From a virus, in the IMG/VR virus record IMGVR_UViG_3300032286_000246, positions 1 through 38,107 of that record: 38,107 nt of DNA; one strand, written 5' to 3'. Below the pieces are notes generated by a model. The model worked only from the letters and a program-made list of their open reading frames with translations. It was not told the DNA's origin and ran no database searches. The translations under genes and the position numbers were made by a program. This document shows, piece by piece, positions 35,568 to 38,107 of this stretch; positions within the stretch are counted from its first letter, which is position 1; the number at the start of each line of letters is the position of its first letter.

Positions 35568-35978
35568 TTAATCTAATAATTTTTGGCATTCAGTAACATC
35601 ATAAGTATATAATAATTTATCATCATTAATAATTACTAATTTTATATTAGTTCCATACCATCCATTATTATATCCATATCCAGGTATTTTTATAGAATGT
35701 CCATTTATAGGTATTAATTCTATTCCATAATCTGGTATTCTTTTAAAGAAATTGTCGTTAGATAAATCAAAGTTTAATCCTTTAAAATCATCTATAGTTA
35801 TATGTTCAAAATCTATAAAATGGTCTTCGCAACAATCGTACTCATGCCATGAACCAAGCATAATGTTATCTGTAAAATAAATGGCAGATTGACAATGCAA
35901 TACATAATCATTTGAATATGGCTTTACATTTGTTTTTATTAATTTCTTAACCAATGATACAACTTCTAAGTTTTTCAT
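35568..35978 (-). CDS. hypothetical protein, DUF7448-like
   Basis: A 136-residue protein with a beta-rich pattern: HCQSAIYFTDNIMLGSWHEY, DCCEDHFIDFEHITIDDFKG, then IELIPINGHSIKIPGYGYNN and WYGTNIKLVIINDDKLLYTY. The CCEDHFxDFE core resembles the domain called DUF7448; I am not certain of that. Function unknown. Its start codon is preceded by the second copy of the leader repeat, and it lies between SSB and the glucosaminidase. Confidence 0.65.
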   Translation of the reverse strand: MKNLEVVSLVKKLIKTNVKPYSNDYVLHCQSAIYFTDNIMLGSWHEYDCCEDHFIDFEHITIDDFKGLNFDLSNDNFFKRIPDYGIELIPINGHSIKIPGYGYNNGWYGTNIKLVIINDDKLLYTYDVTECQKLLD

Positions 35979-35994
35979 ACTAATTGGTTTATAA
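35976..35994 (-). repeat. initiation-leader repeat, copy 2
   Basis: On the - strand TTATAAACCAATTAGTATG, ending in the ATG of the DUF7448-like gene; one base differs from copy 1. A looser + strand relative (CATACTAATCTGGTTTATA) occurs at 3353-3371, before the portal gene. Confidence 0.55.
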
Positions 35995-36001
35995 ATGTTT
36001 A

Positions 36002-36385
36002 TTAAAATGGCAAATCTTCGCCAAGGTCTAATTTGCCTACTGGCGGTGTAGCGGTGTGAGGAGTAGCTTCTGCGGTTGGCTTACCTCCAAATTCTAAAGA
36101 TGTGATTCTGCAGTTTATCATACCTACAGGCTCACCATTTTTCATAAAGGCATTAACAGTGCCAGATCCTTCTGCCACAATGTAAGTGCCTTTTGTGATG
36201 AATGGCGAAAGTTTAACGGCTCTTTCTCCCCATACACTACAACCTACCCAAATAGTTTTTTCTCCAGGATTACTACCATAGACCTTTTCGGTGTGGGCAA
36301 TACTAAAAGAACATACAGTTGTATCTCCTACTGTCTTTAATTCGGCATCACTGCCTACTCTTCCAGAAACGATTAGTTTTATCAT
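36002..36385 (-). CDS. ssb: single-stranded DNA-binding protein
   Basis: Coats single-stranded DNA during replication and recombination. The 127 residues form one OB domain: KLIVSGRVGSDAELKTVGDT, CSFSIAHTEKVY, TIWVGCSVWGERAVKLSPFI and KGTYIVAEGSGTVNAFMKNG. A flexible linker and the acidic tip LGEDLPF close the protein, as in bacterial SSBs, where the tip recruits partners. It is the first gene of the leftward block, with a start codon only some 17 bases from the -7 box of its promoter. Confidence 0.92.
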   Translation of the reverse strand: MIKLIVSGRVGSDAELKTVGDTTVCSFSIAHTEKVYGSNPGEKTIWVGCSVWGERAVKLSPFITKGTYIVAEGSGTVNAFMKNGEPVGMINCRITSLEFGGKPTAEATPHTATPPVGKLDLGEDLPF

Positions 36386-36397
36386 GATAATTTTTTA

Positions 36398-36429
36398 TTT
36401 GCAAATATATATATAATTGTATAACTTTG
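36398..36429 (+). promoter_or_regulatory. rightward promoter for the RHH-glycosyltransferase-HNH unit
   Basis: TTTG (36398-36401), 20 bases, TAACTTTG (36422-36429): a good Bacteroidetes promoter. The transcript would start near 36435, 13 bases before the RHH start codon. Its -33 box overlaps the -7 box of the divergent ssb promoter, so one bound protein could control both directions. Confidence 0.68.
36402..36409 (-). promoter_or_regulatory. leftward ssb promoter, -7 box
   Basis: TATATTTG on the - strand (36409-36402), 17 bases before the ssb start codon, giving a leader of about 10 bases. No TTG at -33, as at 24579. The palindrome TTTGCAAA (36398-36405) joins it to the divergent rightward promoter. 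Confidence 0.55.
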
Positions 36430-36447
36430 CATAAATATTATAAAAAA

Positions 36448-36612
36448 ATGGATGTACTAACGAAAAAAAGAAAAAGCGTGCTTTTGGATGATGATACGCA
36501 TAAACTACTTATATCTACTCAGATATATGTATCTGCAAAAACTGGTAAGAAAATGCCATTGGTTGAAATTATTAATTATTTATGTGCTGATTGGCAAAAA
36601 AAGAACAAATGA
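36448..36612 (+). CDS. small ribbon-helix-helix-like regulator
   Basis: A 54-residue basic protein. The order KRKSVLLDDDTHKLLISTQI (strand then helix A), YVSAKTGKKMPLVEIINYLC (turn and helix B) fits a CopG/Arc-type ribbon-helix-helix DNA-binding dimer. I use ATG at 36448; a TTG at 36427 in the same frame lies in the promoter -7 box. It is first in the rightward unit, right at the divergent promoter pair, the classic place for an autoregulator, and is the only obvious candidate for the regulator of the two palindromic operators at 24580 and 30411. Confidence 0.65.
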   Translation: MDVLTKKRKSVLLDDDTHKLLISTQIYVSAKTGKKMPLVEIINYLCADWQKKNK

Positions 36613-37595
36613 AGGCTACTATATTCACATCTTCTAAAAGTCAAGCGACTGATTACTACAGGACGATAGGTCCTTTCTCTCGTCTTGCATTGCAAAAGAA
36701 ATTTGAGTTGATTATATGCAATCAAGAAAAAGCAGTCTGGCATGATATATATAACACAGATATTGTTATTATACAGCGTCCTAACTCTACTGCCTCCCTG
36801 GGAATAATGGCAGATGCAAAGCGAATGAATAAGGCTGTGATAATAGACTTTGACGATCATTTATTAAATGTTCCAGAAGATAATCCTGCATCAACTTATT
36901 TTAGCAATCCACAGGTGCAAAAGCAAATACAAGATACATTCTTATTTGCAGATGTTATCATAGTATCTACTCAAAAGCTATATGACCTATATAAACCTTT
37001 AAGCCATAATAAGCCTATGTTTGTCATACCTAATGGATGGTCACCTACTGACCTACCTATGATAAAGGTAGAGGAGCAGCACAATCCTCCAAGGTTTGTT
37101 TGGCGTGGTGGAAGTACACACTTTGCAGACTTACATACTATAAAGGAGCAACTCAATAAGGCAATGGAGTTAGACACAGAATTTACTTTCTTTGGTATGC
37201 CTAAGTTTATGATGTATGACTTTAGCAAGAAGGCTAACTTTGTAGAATGGAATAGTATGTTTATTTACTTTACATTTATGCAAAGGATAGAAGGTGATTA
37301 TGGCTTTTATCCATTAGTTCGCAATGAGTTTAATGAAGGTAAGTCTAATATCTTTGCCATTGAATGTTTAGCAAATGGTATGCCAGTGTTAGCAGATGTA
37401 TACTTCAAGGAGTTTAATATACCTGGAGTAATGAGTTATGATACACCTCACCAATTCTTTGACCTTGTCTTAGCTATTATAGCTGGCAACATTAACAAAG
37501 TATCTCTCGTTAAGGAAGGAAGGAAGTATCTTAATGAGGTACTACACATAGAATTATTGAATCAAACAAGATACAAGATACTTAAAGGATTATAA
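36609..37595 (+). CDS. glycosyltransferase-like protein (GT-B fold), copy 2
   Basis: A 328-residue paralogue of the protein at 9660-10634. It shares KATIFTSSKSQATDYYRTIG, DIVIIQRPNSTASLGIMADA-like strand and helix order, FVWRGGSTHFADLHTI, FVEWNSMFIYF, EGKSNIFAIECLANGMPVLA and EFNIPGVMSYDTP. These fit a sugar donor-binding GT-B fold; the substrate is unknown. I use ATG at 36609, overlapping the regulator stop (ATGA), instead of TTG at 36591. As it is made from the divergent early promoter, it may be made before or together with the late copy. Confidence 0.78.
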   Translation: MKATIFTSSKSQATDYYRTIGPFSRLALQKKFELIICNQEKAVWHDIYNTDIVIIQRPNSTASLGIMADAKRMNKAVIIDFDDHLLNVPEDNPASTYFSNPQVQKQIQDTFLFADVIIVSTQKLYDLYKPLSHNKPMFVIPNGWSPTDLPMIKVEEQHNPPRFVWRGGSTHFADLHTIKEQLNKAMELDTEFTFFGMPKFMMYDFSKKANFVEWNSMFIYFTFMQRIEGDYGFYPLVRNEFNEGKSNIFAIECLANGMPVLADVYFKEFNIPGVMSYDTPHQFFDLVLAIIAGNINKVSLVKEGRKYLNEVLHIELLNQTRYKILKGL

Positions 37596-38032
37596 TGCCA
37601 TACATACCTAAGTACATAAAGTCAACCATTAATAAGGCTAAGATGCAGCGCAAGCCATCTGGTGAGCAAGGCAATTATAACAGTGCATGGCAGAAGGTTA
37701 GCGTAAACTATAGGCGAGCCAATCCACTATGTGAAGTTTGCTTAGTGCTTGGTGAGATGGTTGACATAACACCAGGTGATAGGAAGGGATGTGTTGACCA
37801 CATGATACCTATTACGCGTGGTGGTTCTATGTATAACTTAGGCAACCTATTAGCACTCTGTAAGTCTTGTCATGATACCAAGTCTATACTTGAGAAGACA
37901 AGTGTTGCACCTGTACCTATCTACATGGATGCAGATGCAAAGATACTACCGAAGGACAAGGCTGATGTGGTGACATGGCTGGCACAGCAGGTGCAGAGGA
38001 AGAGGAGCATGGAGCAGCAAGGAGGAGCATGA
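37595..38032 (+). CDS. HNH endonuclease, packaging-associated type
   Basis: A 145-residue nuclease of the type next to terminase genes that assists cos cleavage (HK97 gp74-like). It has NYNSAWQKVSVNYRRANPLC, zinc-binding CEVC (C46, C49) and CKSC (C89, C92), and the HNH core VDHMIPITRGGSMYNLGNLL with D68, H69 and N81/N84. If the genome is circular, the small terminase follows 140 bases downstream. The last third of the gene has unusually G-rich, purine-rich codons (RKRSMEQQGGA), unlike the rest of the window. Confidence 0.88.
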   Translation: MPYIPKYIKSTINKAKMQRKPSGEQGNYNSAWQKVSVNYRRANPLCEVCLVLGEMVDITPGDRKGCVDHMIPITRGGSMYNLGNLLALCKSCHDTKSILEKTSVAPVPIYMDADAKILPKDKADVVTWLAQQVQRKRSMEQQGGA

Positions 38033-38107
38033 GGAGGAGGATCGGACAGGGTCGGAGAGGCACGAAGGACCGGGGGAAGGGTGCAAGGACTGCAATGCCT
38101 TTCTTAT
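37980..38107 (+). other. G- and purine-rich terminal stretch, possible cos/packaging region
   Basis: The last 128 bases are far richer in G and in purines than the rest (several GGAGGAGG, GGGTCGG and CCGGGGGAAGGG strings) and then return to A+T-rich sequence at the edge. They lie between HNH and, if circular, the small terminase, where cos sites of HK97-type phages are found. The joined interval would also include AAAAGGGGGG at 27-36. No exact direct repeat between the window's first and last bases was seen. Confidence 0.4.

Noticed and set aside
1-38107. Temperate lifestyle with integration
   Set aside because: I found no integrase, excisionase, CI-like repressor or attachment site; the RHH protein alone is not sufficient evidence.
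1-38107. CRISPR array or insertion sequence
   Set aside because: No regularly spaced exact repeats and no transposase gene were seen on either strand.
1-38107. Direct terminal repeats proving circular completeness
   Set aside because: The first and last bases do not match each other; circularity is inferred only from gene order.

Overview
The window looks like a complete or nearly complete genome of a tailed phage of about 38 kb with a long non-contractile (siphovirus) tail, infecting a member of the Bacteroidetes. The host inference rests on A+T-rich sequence, promoters of the Bacteroidetes type (TTG, 19-20 bases, TAnnTTTG), A-rich leaders with little Shine-Dalgarno signal, a Bacteroidetes-style signal peptide ending in FAQ, and tail proteins of types I associate with Bacteroidetes phages. 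I see no integrase, CI-like repressor or DNA polymerase, so a lytic phage using the host replisome is the simplest reading. That is inference.

Layout. Rightward genes run from 36448 through the window ends (if circular) to 22701. An RHH regulator, a glycosyltransferase and an HNH nuclease end at 38032. The small terminase starts at 66, so HNH and TerS would be neighbours, as in HK97-type cos phages. Then come a split DNA methyltransferase, large terminase, portal, prohead protease, capsid, connector, a remarkable head-closure/fibre fusion, a second glycosyltransferase, tail completion and terminator proteins, tail tube, the frameshifted tail chaperone pair, tape measure, tail tip and fibres. 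The lysis region follows: holin, a metallophosphoesterase and an amidase endolysin. A bidirectional terminator at 22705-22729 separates this half from the leftward half.

Leftward genes run from 36385 down to 22757. They encode SSB, an anchored glucosaminidase, a SAM methyltransferase, a homing-type HNH, a ParB-like protein, a winged-helix replication initiator, a PD-(D/E)XK nuclease, ThyX, a dATP/dGTP diphosphohydrolase-like protein, dCTP deaminase, a RuvC-like nuclease and many small unknowns. Several short transcription units are visible from promoter and terminator signals.

The most unusual parts are RNA-level. (1) The leader of the replication operon (about 33005-33104) has three hairpins; the first and last (an intrinsic terminator) have complementary loops. 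(2) A 420-base gap before thyX holds two tandem structured units with the same acceptor-like stem, one strongly resembling a tRNA-Leu with an abnormal anticodon arm, plus a switch-like triple repeat. (3) An intrinsic terminator hairpin encloses the portal start codons. (4) A shared 19-bp palindrome overlaps two early promoters. At protein level the head-closure adaptor fused to a repeat stalk and a LamG/arabinofuranosidase-B-like domain, a tail fibre with an internal signal peptide, and two paralogous glycosyltransferases stand out.
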